Assembly (NCBI RefSeq): GCF_014651595.1
Contig: NZ_BMXE01000001.1
Coordinates: 248,001 to 312,000 of the forward strand
Direction of reading: 5' to 3'
Origin: Pseudovibrio japonicus
GTDB lineage: Bacteria; Pseudomonadota; Alphaproteobacteria; Rhizobiales; Stappiaceae
Length of the DNA: 64,000 bases
Shown: positions 38,859 through 47,666 of the stretch, piece by piece
Layout of the letters: each line of letters opens with the position of its first letter
Position numbering within the stretch: the first letter of the stretch is position 1
Notes under the pieces: generated by a model
The model's database searches: none
What the model was told of the DNA's origin: nothing
What the model saw: only the letters and a program-made list of their open reading frames with translations
Made by a program: the position numbers and the translations under genes

Positions 38859-40799
38859 CTATTTCTTCTCGGTTATGCCCTCTATTATGCTTTCCTCGGC
38901 ACTTTTGCCCCGGGAAATGAAACCCTCATCATTCTCACGTATTTCAGCAAGACGAGCTTCGGCTTCGCTGACTTCACGCTGGCGGCTCCACATGGAGGCG
39001 TAAAGGCCGTTGTTGGCCATCAATTCAGCATGGGTGCCCTGCTCTACTGCTTCACCAGCTTTCAGGACAAGGATCTGGTCTGCATTGACCACTGTTGAGA
39101 GGCGGTGGGCAATGACGAGCGTAGTCCGGTCTTTGGAGACCACGTCCAGCGCAGACTGGATTTCCTGCTCGGTATGAGTGTCCAGAGCAGAGGTTGCCTC
39201 ATCAAGTATAAGGATTGGCGGGCTTTTCAAGATGGTGCGAGCAATCGCAACGCGCTGCTTCTCACCCCCTGAGAGCTTCAGGCCACGTTCGCCCACTTCA
39301 CTGTCGTAGCCGTGCGGGAGTGCGTCGATGAAGTGGTCGATCTGCGCAAGCTTTGCGGCGTGTTTGACCTCTTCATCGGTTGCATCCACGCGTCCATAGC
39401 GGATGTTGTAGGCGATGTTGTCGTTAAACAGCACCGTATCTTGCGGTACCATGCCGATGTGATGGCGCAAGGATTTCTGGGTCACATCCCGCACGTCCTT
39501 GCCATCAATCGTGATGCGGCCCGAGGTGACATCATAAAAGCGGAACAACAGGCGGGAGATTGTGGACTTACCTGCGCCGGAAGGGCCAACAATTGCTATG
39601 GTGCTGCCAGCGGGCACTTCGAAATTCACACCTTTCAGGATCGGGCGTTCTTCATCATAGTGGAAGTGCACATCCTCAAACTTGATCGTGGCTTCCTTGA
39701 CCTGCAAGTTTTCTGCTAGTGGGTCGTCCTGGATTTCCGGTTCAACGGCCAAAACGGAGAACATGGCTTCCAGATCGGCGATGCCCTGACGGATCTCGCG
39801 ATAGATGAAGCCGATGAAGTTGAGCGGAACAGACAGCTGCATGAGCAACGCGTTGATCATGACAAAGTCACCGATGCTCTGCTCTCCGCGCTGAATTGCC
39901 ATTGCGGACATGACCATACAGGTGGTCATACCAACACCAAGGATCAGGGCCTGACCGAAGTTGAGCCACGACAGCGAGGTCCAGGTTTTGATCGCCGCGC
40001 GTTCATAACCACGCATGGCCTTATCAAACCGGCCACGCTCCATTTCCTCGTTACCGAAGTACTTGACGGTTTCGAAGTTCAACAGGCTATCAACGGACTT
40101 GCTGTTTGCATCGTTATCCGCGTTGTTCATGTCGCGGCGGATCTGGATACGCTTATCGGAGGCGACAACGGTGTAATAAACGTAGGCGAAGACTGTTGCG
40201 CCAACTACGACCACATACCAGAAGCCAAACTGGAACCAGATCACGAGCGCCATCATTGCAAACTCAACGACGGTCGGGATGCCACTGAGGATGGTGAAGC
40301 GGACGATGCCTTCGATGCCTTTTACGCCGCGGTCGATAACCCGGGTCAAGCCGCCGGTCCGGCGGGACAGGTGGTAGCGCAGAGACAGAGCGTGCAGGTG
40401 CTGGAATGTCAGGTTGGCAAGTTCACGAACCGCATGCAGGCCAACGCTTGAAAAGATCGCATCGCGAATCTGGTTGAAGCCGACAGCCATTGTTCTGGCC
40501 AAGTTGTAGGCGATCACCAGCATAACTGGCGCAATGAGTATTGGGGGCAGCCAGTCTGGCAGTACACCGTTGTCGGTGAGCGCATCTGTTGCCCATGCAT
40601 AAAGATAGGGTGCGAAAACGGTAATGATTTTTGCGATAATCAACGCGGCTAGAGCCAGAACGACACGCTTTTTCAGCTCCGGTCTTGCATCCGGCCACAT
40701 GTAAACCCAAAGAGTTTTAAGTGAACGAAATAAGCCTTTATCGTCTGCATCCAAAGCAGGAGCGGATTTTTCCTGCCGTTTTTTGCTTGTTGCAGTCAT
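38859..40799 (-). CDS. Atm1/HMT1-type ABC exporter (fused permease-ATPase)
   Basis: 646-residue half-transporter. Six-helix ABC membrane domain (about 40-330) and an ATPase domain with Walker A GPSGAGKST, Q-loop PQDTVLFNDNI, signature LSGGEKQRVAIAR, Walker B ILILDEATSALD and H-loop IAHRL. The sequence type is Atm1-like: these exporters move glutathione-based or sulfur compounds linked to Fe-S cluster supply and heavy-metal tolerance. It would work as a homodimer in the inner membrane. Located 148 bp before psd on the same strand with a hairpin between. Confidence 0.92.
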   Translation of the reverse strand: MTATSKKRQEKSAPALDADDKGLFRSLKTLWVYMWPDARPELKKRVVLALAALIIAKIITVFAPYLYAWATDALTDNGVLPDWLPPILIAPVMLVIAYNLARTMAVGFNQIRDAIFSSVGLHAVRELANLTFQHLHALSLRYHLSRRTGGLTRVIDRGVKGIEGIVRFTILSGIPTVVEFAMMALVIWFQFGFWYVVVVGATVFAYVYYTVVASDKRIQIRRDMNNADNDANSKSVDSLLNFETVKYFGNEEMERGRFDKAMRGYERAAIKTWTSLSWLNFGQALILGVGMTTCMVMSAMAIQRGEQSIGDFVMINALLMQLSVPLNFIGFIYREIRQGIADLEAMFSVLAVEPEIQDDPLAENLQVKEATIKFEDVHFHYDEERPILKGVNFEVPAGSTIAIVGPSGAGKSTISRLLFRFYDVTSGRITIDGKDVRDVTQKSLRHHIGMVPQDTVLFNDNIAYNIRYGRVDATDEEVKHAAKLAQIDHFIDALPHGYDSEVGERGLKLSGGEKQRVAIARTILKSPPILILDEATSALDTHTEQEIQSALDVVSKDRTTLVIAHRLSTVVNADQILVLKAGEAVEQGTHAELMANNGLYASMWSRQREVSEAEARLAEIRENDEGFISRGKSAEESIIEGITEKK

Positions 40800-40948
40800 G
40801 CTAGTGCCTTGTTGCCCGGCACGCTTCTTGAGACAAAGAAGCGGTTTGGCGAATTTGGAATGTCATATCAGAAAAGCAGCGCCTTGAAGAGGCCATTGCC
40901 ATCAGATTGGAAAGGGCTGCGAACCCTGTTTGTAGATTGCAGACCAGA

Positions 40949-40978
40949 GAAAGCGCCGGATTTTCATCCAGCGCTTTC
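40949..40978 (-). other. Hairpin downstream of the LysM gene
   Basis: GAAAGCGC (40949-40956) pairs with GCGCTTTC (40971-40978), with an inner GGAT/ATCC. About 60 bp past the LysM gene stop; no T-run, so a terminator role is only possible. A second imperfect dyad (TTCTCTTC at 41001-41008, GAAGAGAA at 41024-41031) precedes it. Confidence 0.4.
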
Positions 40979-41040
40979 CTAAGGGTCAATCTGGAAAGCT
41001 TTCTCTTCTTAAATAGGACGTTCGAAGAGAAGAATCCAGA

Positions 41041-42561
41041 TCAGTTATTAATTGTTTTCCAATTCAGGTCCGCCACAGGCAGCATAAACACTTGTCCCGG
41101 GAAGATCAGGTCCGGATTGTGGATCTGCTGGCTGTTTGCCTGATAGATGGTGGTGTATCGAGTACCCTTGCCATAAAGGCGGCGGGAAATGCTCCAGAGG
41201 TTATCACCACGGCGGATAATTACATTTGGTAGTTCTCCGATACCGACAGATGCTGAGGCGCCTTTGGACCCGGACCCTTCCGCAACGAGGCGAACAGGGA
41301 TCATGGCCACATCTTTTTCGCCTTTGGTGAAGACGACCTGAGCGCGGGCTTCAACTTTGCCCTCGGCGTTTTCGACTTTGTCTGCTCTGATCTCAACATT
41401 GCCAGCAGGAATTGTTTTTTCTGCCTCAACGAGCCAACGGCCTTTGTTGCCAGCTTTTGCTTCACCGACAAAGTCTTCGCCAACATAAACACGCACCTGC
41501 GCGCCTGGCTCACTTTCACCGGCAACAAAGACCTTGCCCTGCTCTGTTTCAACTGCTTTCACAGTAAGAGCTGGATCTTGCGCTTGCGGCGCGGCGGCTG
41601 TTACCGGAGCCTGAACTTGCGTTGGTGTCTGGGTCTGCGTGGCGGTCTGGGTCGGCATCTGAACTGGTGCAGGCGCAGCTGGTGTAGCTGCTTGTGGCAT
41701 TGTTGGTGCCGGAACAGCAGACTCACCTACAGGAGTTGGCGTCTGATTGACGACGACCTTTGTTTCTACCGGTGTCTCATTGACAGCAACCTGCGTTTCA
41801 GCAGGTGTCACGGCTGGCGCTTGCGTTGGTGCTTCAGCAGCAGCTTCAACCGGGGCAGTGGCCATTGGTTTTGCGCCGATTTCCGGAGCTACGGCAACTT
41901 TAGCAGGCGCAGCAGGTGCTGGCTCATCTGCCGGTACTATTGTCACCGGTTCTGCGGTCACAGGCGTTTCTGGCAGCTGGAGGATTTTGGAGGGTTCGTT
42001 TGGTGCGTTGAGGACAACCAGAACCTCGCCAGTTTCGTCTTCAGGGACGGAGACTGCGATGTGTTCCTGGGAATCGTTGGTTTCCTGTGTTTCCTGATTG
42101 GTGGCCTCAAGGCTCACGTCGTGGTCGCCCGGCTTGAGCGGCTGGTCAAGCACGATAGCGAACTCACCACGGCTGTTCGCGATGCCTTTGCCGACCACAT
42201 CCCCGTTGGAGATAAGCGCGACAATGGAGCCAGCTTCAGCGCGGCCTGCGACGACCGCGTCCCCTGATGGCTCAACGCGCATGACATCAAAACTTGGAGC
42301 ATCATCCACTGCGACACCAGCTGTCTCAAGCTCGGTGGTGGTACCGGACGCCGGATCAGCAACAGCCTCAGCATTTTGTGCGCCTGATGTACCAAGCTGG
42401 ACTTTGCCGTTTGCAGCTGCCTCCAGCTTTGCAACGGCTTTTTCCGCTTCTGCCACAACCGACGTGTCTTCTTTGCTCAGGTAGTACGCCCCCGCACCGA
42501 TTGCGCCCGCAGCAACAGTTACAGCAACTGTCAGCAACCAGTTCATCCCCAATTTCGACAT
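41041..42561 (-). CDS. Membrane-anchored LysM protein with Pro/Ala-rich linker
   Basis: 506 residues from the ATG at 42561. N-terminal anchor NWLLTVAVTVAAGAIGAGAYYL, then Ig-like/carboxypeptidase-like modules (DAVVAGRAEAGSIVALISNGDVVGKG at about 95-120 and a similar VFVAGESEPGAQVRVYVGEDF later), separated by a long Ala/Pro/Val/Thr-rich linker (about 180-330). The C-terminus is one LysM domain (RRGDNLWSISRRLYGKGTRY) that binds peptidoglycan. Many alphaproteobacteria have such LysM anchors near LOG or ABC genes; no catalytic domain is present. Probably spans inner membrane to wall. Confidence 0.88.
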   Translation of the reverse strand: MSKLGMNWLLTVAVTVAAGAIGAGAYYLSKEDTSVVAEAEKAVAKLEAAANGKVQLGTSGAQNAEAVADPASGTTTELETAGVAVDDAPSFDVMRVEPSGDAVVAGRAEAGSIVALISNGDVVGKGIANSRGEFAIVLDQPLKPGDHDVSLEATNQETQETNDSQEHIAVSVPEDETGEVLVVLNAPNEPSKILQLPETPVTAEPVTIVPADEPAPAAPAKVAVAPEIGAKPMATAPVEAAAEAPTQAPAVTPAETQVAVNETPVETKVVVNQTPTPVGESAVPAPTMPQAATPAAPAPVQMPTQTATQTQTPTQVQAPVTAAAPQAQDPALTVKAVETEQGKVFVAGESEPGAQVRVYVGEDFVGEAKAGNKGRWLVEAEKTIPAGNVEIRADKVENAEGKVEARAQVVFTKGEKDVAMIPVRLVAEGSGSKGASASVGIGELPNVIIRRGDNLWSISRRLYGKGTRYTTIYQANSQQIHNPDLIFPGQVFMLPVADLNWKTINN

Positions 42562-42827
42562 GGTTCTCAATTGCTCCTGAAGCAGCCCAGCCTTCACTCG
42601 ACACGGCCTGCTTTGAAATAATAACAGATTTTCCGGATATCAGTTTATCCGGCTGTCTCTTTTGCCTATAACTTAGCAATAAGGACAGACTTTAATCGTG
42701 TTTGTTATACTTGTTTAACCCAAGGGGCAAGGTGCACCATGTCAGGCAAGTTGTGCGTGAGGTGAAGTTAACCTCATTTTGCGAGCCTTGCTTGACGTTC
42801 ACTCCAGCCTAATGCGACAGAATACCT

Positions 42828-43418
42828 ATGAAAACCTTGAAAAGCATCTGCGTATATTGCGGTTCCAACGCCGGGAGCCAGCCGCTGTTTGAGAAAGCAG
42901 CTATTCAACTTGGCGAATTGTTAGCACGTGAAGGGATTCGGCTCGTTTATGGCGGCGGGTCCATTGGACTTATGGGGGCTCTTGCAAAGACTGTTTTGCA
43001 AAATGGAGGTGAAGTCACCGGCGTCATTCCGGACTTTCTGAAAGAACGGGAAGTGATGCTGGAGGAGGCTCATGAACTGATCGTCACGCGGGACATGCAT
43101 GAGCGCAAGCGCACCATGTTTGAAAAAGCTGATGCGTTTATTGCCCTGCCCGGCGGGATCGGTACCCTAGAGGAACTTGTGGAGATGCTGACCTGGGCAC
43201 AGCTTGGGCGGCACGATAAGCCGATGTTGCTGCTCAACCTCGGCCAGTTCTGGACACCATTGGTGGAACTGCTGGACCACATGAGAGATTTGGGTTTCAT
43301 TCACCCGGACAGAGACATCAATTACGAGATCACCGAGGATGTTGCGCAAAGCGTCGATATTCTTTGCAGAGCCATAGAGGGCTGCAAGATTGAAAACCCT
43401 GATTTGAATGCGATGTAA
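42828..43418 (+). CDS. LOG-family protein (cytokinin riboside monophosphate phosphoribohydrolase-like)
   Basis: 196 residues, cytoplasmic Rossmann-type hydrolase. The family hallmarks are visible: VYCGSNAG at the N-terminus, LVYGGGSIGLMG, MHERKRTMFEKADAFIALPGGIGTLEE (the PGGxGTxxE active-site loop). Bacterial members cleave nucleoside monophosphates such as AMP to base and ribose phosphate. Divergent from the LysM gene, and followed by a terminator that starts at its stop codon. Confidence 0.92.
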   Translation: MKTLKSICVYCGSNAGSQPLFEKAAIQLGELLAREGIRLVYGGGSIGLMGALAKTVLQNGGEVTGVIPDFLKEREVMLEEAHELIVTRDMHERKRTMFEKADAFIALPGGIGTLEELVEMLTWAQLGRHDKPMLLLNLGQFWTPLVELLDHMRDLGFIHPDRDINYEITEDVAQSVDILCRAIEGCKIENPDLNAM

Positions 43419-43419
43419 A

Positions 43420-43457
43420 AAATGGCCGCTGCAAACACAGTGGCCATTTCTATTTTG
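43420..43457 (+). terminator. Terminator after the LOG gene
   Basis: Stem AAATGGCCGCT (43420-43430) with AGTGGCCATTT (43439-43449), one G-T pair, then a T-rich tail. Nearly the same hairpin recurs at 44625-44658. Confidence 0.85.
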
Positions 43458-43470
43458 TTCTGAGATACGC

Positions 43471-43536
43471 TTAGGCCAGCCTTGCAACTCGCCGTTTGGT
43501 GATCACGTGGTCTATCGTAAATATGGCGAACGAAAA
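43471..43536 (-). pseudogene. Remnant of a rarD-like 3' end
   Basis: On the minus strand, 43536 to 43471 reads FSFAIFTIDHVITKRRVARL then A and TAA, matching the end of rarD (FSLAIFTVDGMITKRRVAKL then A) at 44673. The codon before it is TGA where rarD has TGG (Trp), and no homology continues further upstream. The adjacent terminator and the CTTAGGCCAG-like spacer are duplicated too. It is a non-functional fragment of a second copy of this gene end. Confidence 0.8.
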
Positions 43537-43679
43537 TCAACTATTGTCAGCCCGCAAAGAAACGGCCTTCTGCATCAAAGCCCTAATATCGCCATGAGTT
43601 ATTATGACAGTGCGGCAAAATTCTTTTCTTCAAGATCAGATTTGATCCCCAAGTACGAGATTAATCGTCGGCGAAAGAT

Positions 43680-44573
43680 TTGACGCAAGCACAACAAATA
43701 TCAGAAAAAGCCTACGGCATTACTGGGCAAGTCTCGTCACTCACGTTAAACGCTCTTTCTGTTGTGGCTGCCAAAGTCGCGCTTGGAGGGATGGACCAGC
43801 TTAGCTTCCTGATCGTTTATCAAGCCTGGATTTTAATCCTCACAGCGTTCTTTATCACGCGTGGATCTCTTTGGAGATTTCTTGCCAACAAATGTGGTAT
43901 TGGCGTTGTCGCTGCAATTGTGATCAGCAACCTTGCCTATTATTACGGCCTTCAGCACCTGGACCCTGCATCACACTCCCTGATTGTGCGCAGCTACGTT
44001 ATCTACGGCATGCTGATCTCGGTTCTGTTTTTGGGTGAGAAACTGACCGGCTTTAGAGCTACGCTTGGTCTATTATGCGTTCTTGGAACAATCCTGTGCG
44101 CGTGGCCAGATAGCCCCGATCCGCTGAGGTGGATGGCCGCAGCAATCACTAGCTTTGCCGCCCTCATGTTTGCGGTCTACTCCGCTTTGCTGCGAGCAAT
44201 GCCGGGAGGCGCTTCTGTGTTTTCGGCCCTCTTTTTATCCAGCGTAATGCTTGTTCCCAGCCTATACATTTATACAGGAAGTACCATCAGTGATGTCGCC
44301 GGTAGTATGGTAAATCTCCCAGCTTTTTTAGCGGCGCTTTTCTTTACCAGCTCCCTTTATGTCTACAATATCTCAGCAAGATATATGGATTTTTTCGGGG
44401 TTAGTGCCTTAAGAGCCGGATCACCTATCGCAGTAATGATACTTGCCTATCCCATATTTGGTCTAAGCTTAACGTGGTTTGAGTTTCTCGGCATAATAAT
44501 CGTAATAGTGAGCCTGTGGGCGCTCTTTTCAGAACATCAGCTGACCCGCTTTATGCGGTCATGTCTGAGGTGA
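43680..44573 (+). CDS. DMT superfamily (EamA-type) transporter
   Basis: 297 residues with about ten membrane segments in two EamA-like halves (about 15-140 and 150-285), as in drug/metabolite exporters. The only usable start is a TTG at 43680, since the next Met lies beyond TM1; the ribosome site (GCGAAAGA) is weak. The sequence is distinct from the RarD-type neighbour, though both are DMT proteins. It lies between the remnant and the intact rarD 3' end, which suggests it was brought in by recombination. Substrate unknown. Confidence 0.8.
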   Translation: MTQAQQISEKAYGITGQVSSLTLNALSVVAAKVALGGMDQLSFLIVYQAWILILTAFFITRGSLWRFLANKCGIGVVAAIVISNLAYYYGLQHLDPASHSLIVRSYVIYGMLISVLFLGEKLTGFRATLGLLCVLGTILCAWPDSPDPLRWMAAAITSFAALMFAVYSALLRAMPGGASVFSALFLSSVMLVPSLYIYTGSTISDVAGSMVNLPAFLAALFFTSSLYVYNISARYMDFFGVSALRAGSPIAVMILAYPIFGLSLTWFEFLGIIIVIVSLWALFSEHQLTRFMRSCLR

Positions 44574-44624
44574 AAGATAAGAGGCGACTAAATCGAGCAG
44601 CCTGATCTGAAAGCTACGTAAAAG

Positions 44625-44658
44625 AAATGGCCGCTGGATTGTCAGCGGCCATTTTTTT
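44625..44658. terminator. Bidirectional terminator between the DMT gene and rarD
   Basis: Perfect 12-bp stem AAATGGCCGCTG/CAGCGGCCATTT with a 6-base loop and T-run to 44658 on the plus strand. Closely similar to the hairpin at 43420. Confidence 0.88.
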
Positions 44659-44672
44659 GTCCTGAGGTATAC

Positions 44673-45614
44673 CTAGGCCAGTTTTGCTACTCGCCGTTTG
44701 GTAATCATGCCGTCTACGGTGAAAATGGCGAGTGAGAACCAAATCATTGCAAATGCAAACAGTCCGTCCGATGAGAGCTCTTCTTCAAAGAGCCAGACTG
44801 CGCTGATGAAGTGCAGAGATGGCGCGATGTATTGCAGGAAGCCAATATAGACCAGAGGTAACCGACGGGCTGCAAACGCGAAGACGACCAAAGGCACAGC
44901 GGTGATGACGCCGGTGAACAGCAATAGAGCCAGGAACCAGGGATGTTCGGTTGGGATTGCCGGATAGATGCCACCGGAGCCAACTTGGGCAAAGTACGAG
45001 ATGGCGCCAAGCGCAAAGGGCGTCACAAGCAGAACTTCCACAAGCTGGCCCGCAACAGCGCCTACAGGTGCTTTCTTGCGCACAAATGCATAGAGCGCGA
45101 AACTGAGTGCAAGAACCACGGAAACCCACGGAAGCTCGCCCACCTGAAACGTTTTATAGCACACAGCAAAGATGGTCACTGCCAGAGCCACAAACTGGGC
45201 CTTGGTTAGTCGTTCAGAAAGCAGCACGACACCGAGACCGACACTTACCAAAGGATTGATGAAATACCCAAGGCTCGCGTCAAGTACCCTGCCCGTTTCA
45301 ACGGCCCAAATGAAGATGGTCCAGTTGATACTGATCAGAAATGCGGAGACGATAAGGTATCTGAGGCGCGAGAAGTCACCCAGTATGCCGAAGAGTTCCT
45401 TGCGCAAGTTTGTCATAAACAAAAAGGCACCAAGGAACAGGACGGAGCCAAAGACCCGATAACAAATCACGATGATTGCCGGCATGTCTGCTGTCAGCTT
45501 GTAGTACATGGGCGCAAAGCCCCACATCAAGTAAGCAGAAATTGCTGCAATCAGACCAGCCTTGAACGCCTCAGGCGTGTTTAGCTGATCAGCAGCGGAT
45601 GCTGACTGGCTCAT
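44673..45614 (-). CDS. rarD: RarD-type EamA permease
   Basis: 313 residues from the ATG at 45614 (GGGGAT 5 bases upstream). Ten membrane segments; the RarD signatures are ISAYLMWGFAPMYYKL at the start, YRVFGSVLFLGAF, NWTIFIWAVETGRVLDASLGYFINPL and the late YIAPSLHFISAVWLFEE. RarD is named from chloramphenicol sensitivity, but its substrate is unsettled. Same strand as cimA upstream, with 188 bp between. Its 3' end is partly duplicated 1.2 kb away. Confidence 0.92.
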   Translation of the reverse strand: MSQSASAADQLNTPEAFKAGLIAAISAYLMWGFAPMYYKLTADMPAIIVICYRVFGSVLFLGAFLFMTNLRKELFGILGDFSRLRYLIVSAFLISINWTIFIWAVETGRVLDASLGYFINPLVSVGLGVVLLSERLTKAQFVALAVTIFAVCYKTFQVGELPWVSVVLALSFALYAFVRKKAPVGAVAGQLVEVLLVTPFALGAISYFAQVGSGGIYPAIPTEHPWFLALLLFTGVITAVPLVVFAFAARRLPLVYIGFLQYIAPSLHFISAVWLFEEELSSDGLFAFAMIWFSLAIFTVDGMITKRRVAKLA

Positions 45615-45801
45615 ATAATCCCCATAGTACAAACAAAACGCGCCAGAGACCCTGACGCGATGAAAAGAAAAAAAGGTGGTCTGAGTGTGTCAGCCCTATA
45701 TCTTGCAGGGCGTGCCCATCTTTGTGTACAGCGACGAGCCACGCTCAAGCATTGAATTAAACAGTCTTGCCATTCGAGTGCGCGACCCCAATGGCACAGG
45801 A

Positions 45802-47406
45802 TCAAACGGTTTCCAACTCATTTGCTTTGAAAATGCAATAGCGAATGGAATCGACCAGTGCCTGGAAGGAAGCATCTACAATATTTTCAGAAACGCCAAC
45901 CGTAAACCAGCGTTTACCGGTTTTTGTGTTCTGGCTTTCGATCAGAACGCGGGTGATCGCGCTGGTCCCGCCATTCAAGATGCGCACCTTATAGTCGATC
46001 AGTTCCAGATCAGCTATCAGGCTCTGGTACTTGCCCAGGTCTTTGCGCAGAGCCAGATCCAGTGCGTTCACGGGACCATTTCCTTCTGCCACGGACATAA
46101 TGGTCTCGCCATCGACTTCGACCTTCACAACCGCATCCGAGACCGTTACGCGCTCACCCAGAGCGTTATAGCGGCGCTCAACGCCTGTACGGAAAGACAG
46201 GACGTCGAAATAATCCGGTACGGAGTGGAGACGTCTGCGTGCAAGCAGCTCAAAGGAGGCATCTGCTGCTTCATAGGCAAAGCCCTGTGCTTCCAGTTCT
46301 TTAACCTCGGCCAGCAAACGGTCCAGACGCGGATCGGCCTTATCGGCTTCAACACCAAGGCGCTTGAGTTCGTTGACCAGGTTGGATTTACCTGCCTGAT
46401 CGGAGACAAGCACACGGCGCTGGTTGCCGACGAGCTCTGGTGGAATATGCTCGTAAGTGTCCGGGTTCTTCAGGATTGCAGAGGCATGGATGCCTGCTTT
46501 GGTAGCAAATGCATTTGCACCAACATACGGGGCATGGACGTTCGAAGATCGATTCAAGATCTCGTCAAAACCCCTTGATATTGCAGTCAATTCCGTCAGG
46601 TCTTCAACCTTGATGCCCAGCTCGACCAAATTGCAATACGGCTTTTTCAGCAGCATGTTCGGGATCAGAGTGATCATGTTCGCATTGCCGCAGCGCTCGC
46701 CGATGCCGTTCAGCGTGCCTTGCACCTGGCGCACGCCGGCAACCACGGCGGCAAGGGTGTTTGCCACTGCATGGCCGGTGTCATCGTGGGCATGGATTCC
46801 AAGATGTGCACCTGGCACCACCTGTTTCACCGCAGTGACGATTTCGGTCACTTCATTGGGGAGCGTGCCGCCATTGGTGTCGCACAGGACCACCCAGCGT
46901 GCACCAGCTTCAAACGCGGTCTGTGCGCAGGCAAGTGCATAATCCGGGTTTGCCTTGTAGCCATCAAAAAAGTGCTCACAATCAATCATGGCTTCCTTGC
47001 CAGCAGCGATTGAGGCTTTGACGGTGTCTGCGATGCTTTCCAAATTTTCTTCGTTGGTGCACTTGAGTGCAACATCAACGTGATAATCCCAGCTCTTGGC
47101 CACGTAACATGTGGCATCTGCTGCGGACTGTAGGACCATCTGGACGCCGGGGTCGTTGCCAATGGAACGTCCGGCGCGTTTGGTCATGCCGAAGGCTGTA
47201 AAGGTCGCCTTCTTTGTTCTCTTTTGGGAGAAAAACTGCGTGTCAGTCGGGTTTGCACCGGGATAGCCGCCTTCGATGTAGTCGACACCCAGTCTTTCCA
47301 GCAGGGCGGTAATGGCAATTTTTTCGTCCACGGAGAAATCAATACCGGATGTCTGTGCGCCATCCCGCAGTGTCGTGTCGAAAAGATACAGACGCTCTTT
47401 CGTCAT
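45802..47406 (-). CDS. cimA: (R)-citramalate synthase
   Basis: Condenses pyruvate and acetyl-CoA to citramalate, giving a threonine-independent route to isoleucine. 534 residues, full length. HMGL-like barrel with LFDTTLRDGAQTSGIDFSV (8-26; catalytic Arg-Asp), YIEGGYPGANPTD, GIHAHDDTGHAVANTL (metal His) and NGIGERCGNANM. The C-terminal LeuA-type regulatory domain holds the feedback site. The tight match to CimA rather than LeuA comes from the GAQTSGIDFSV and GGYPGANPTD blocks. A GCCTGAG/CTCAGGC hairpin lies about 25-40 bp before the start (47429-47448). Confidence 0.93.
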   Translation of the reverse strand: MTKERLYLFDTTLRDGAQTSGIDFSVDEKIAITALLERLGVDYIEGGYPGANPTDTQFFSQKRTKKATFTAFGMTKRAGRSIGNDPGVQMVLQSAADATCYVAKSWDYHVDVALKCTNEENLESIADTVKASIAAGKEAMIDCEHFFDGYKANPDYALACAQTAFEAGARWVVLCDTNGGTLPNEVTEIVTAVKQVVPGAHLGIHAHDDTGHAVANTLAAVVAGVRQVQGTLNGIGERCGNANMITLIPNMLLKKPYCNLVELGIKVEDLTELTAISRGFDEILNRSSNVHAPYVGANAFATKAGIHASAILKNPDTYEHIPPELVGNQRRVLVSDQAGKSNLVNELKRLGVEADKADPRLDRLLAEVKELEAQGFAYEAADASFELLARRRLHSVPDYFDVLSFRTGVERRYNALGERVTVSDAVVKVEVDGETIMSVAEGNGPVNALDLALRKDLGKYQSLIADLELIDYKVRILNGGTSAITRVLIESQNTKTGKRWFTVGVSENIVDASFQALVDSIRYCIFKANELETV

Positions 47407-47539
47407 AATATGCCTACCCTGCTTATTGGCCTGAGCTTAATCTCAGGCTCCCCTCATGTGACAGAAGTTTTTCCCGTGTACTCTGCGATGAAGATTGGTT
47501 CCCACTTTCCGGGAACACGCTTTTCAACTCAGTGTTGGT

Positions 47540-47570
47540 TCTCAAGGCGCGTCCTACACGCGCCTTGAGA
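47540..47570. other. 13-bp perfect hairpin between cysS and cimA
   Basis: TCTCAAGGCGCGT and ACGCGCCTTGAGA pair without mismatch around CCTAC. 97 bp beyond the cysS stop and about 134 bp before cimA; no T-run on either side. Could be a U-less terminator or an element of the cimA leader. Confidence 0.6.
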
Positions 47571-47666
47571 AAACTCAGCAACCCTAACGGGTTATGCCGG
47601 ACAGAACCATGGAGCAGACTTCAAGTTTCCTTGTGGTAACTGCGTTGTTCAGGGTCCCGTCCGGGG

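Noticed and set aside
45685-46578. 297-residue open frame opposite cimA
   Set aside because: Antisense shadow; no coherent domain, and cimA is complete on the other strand.
47407-47666. T-box, riboswitch or peptide attenuator for cimA
   Set aside because: No leader peptide with runs of Ile/Leu/Val codons and no recognisable aptamer; only two hairpins are present.
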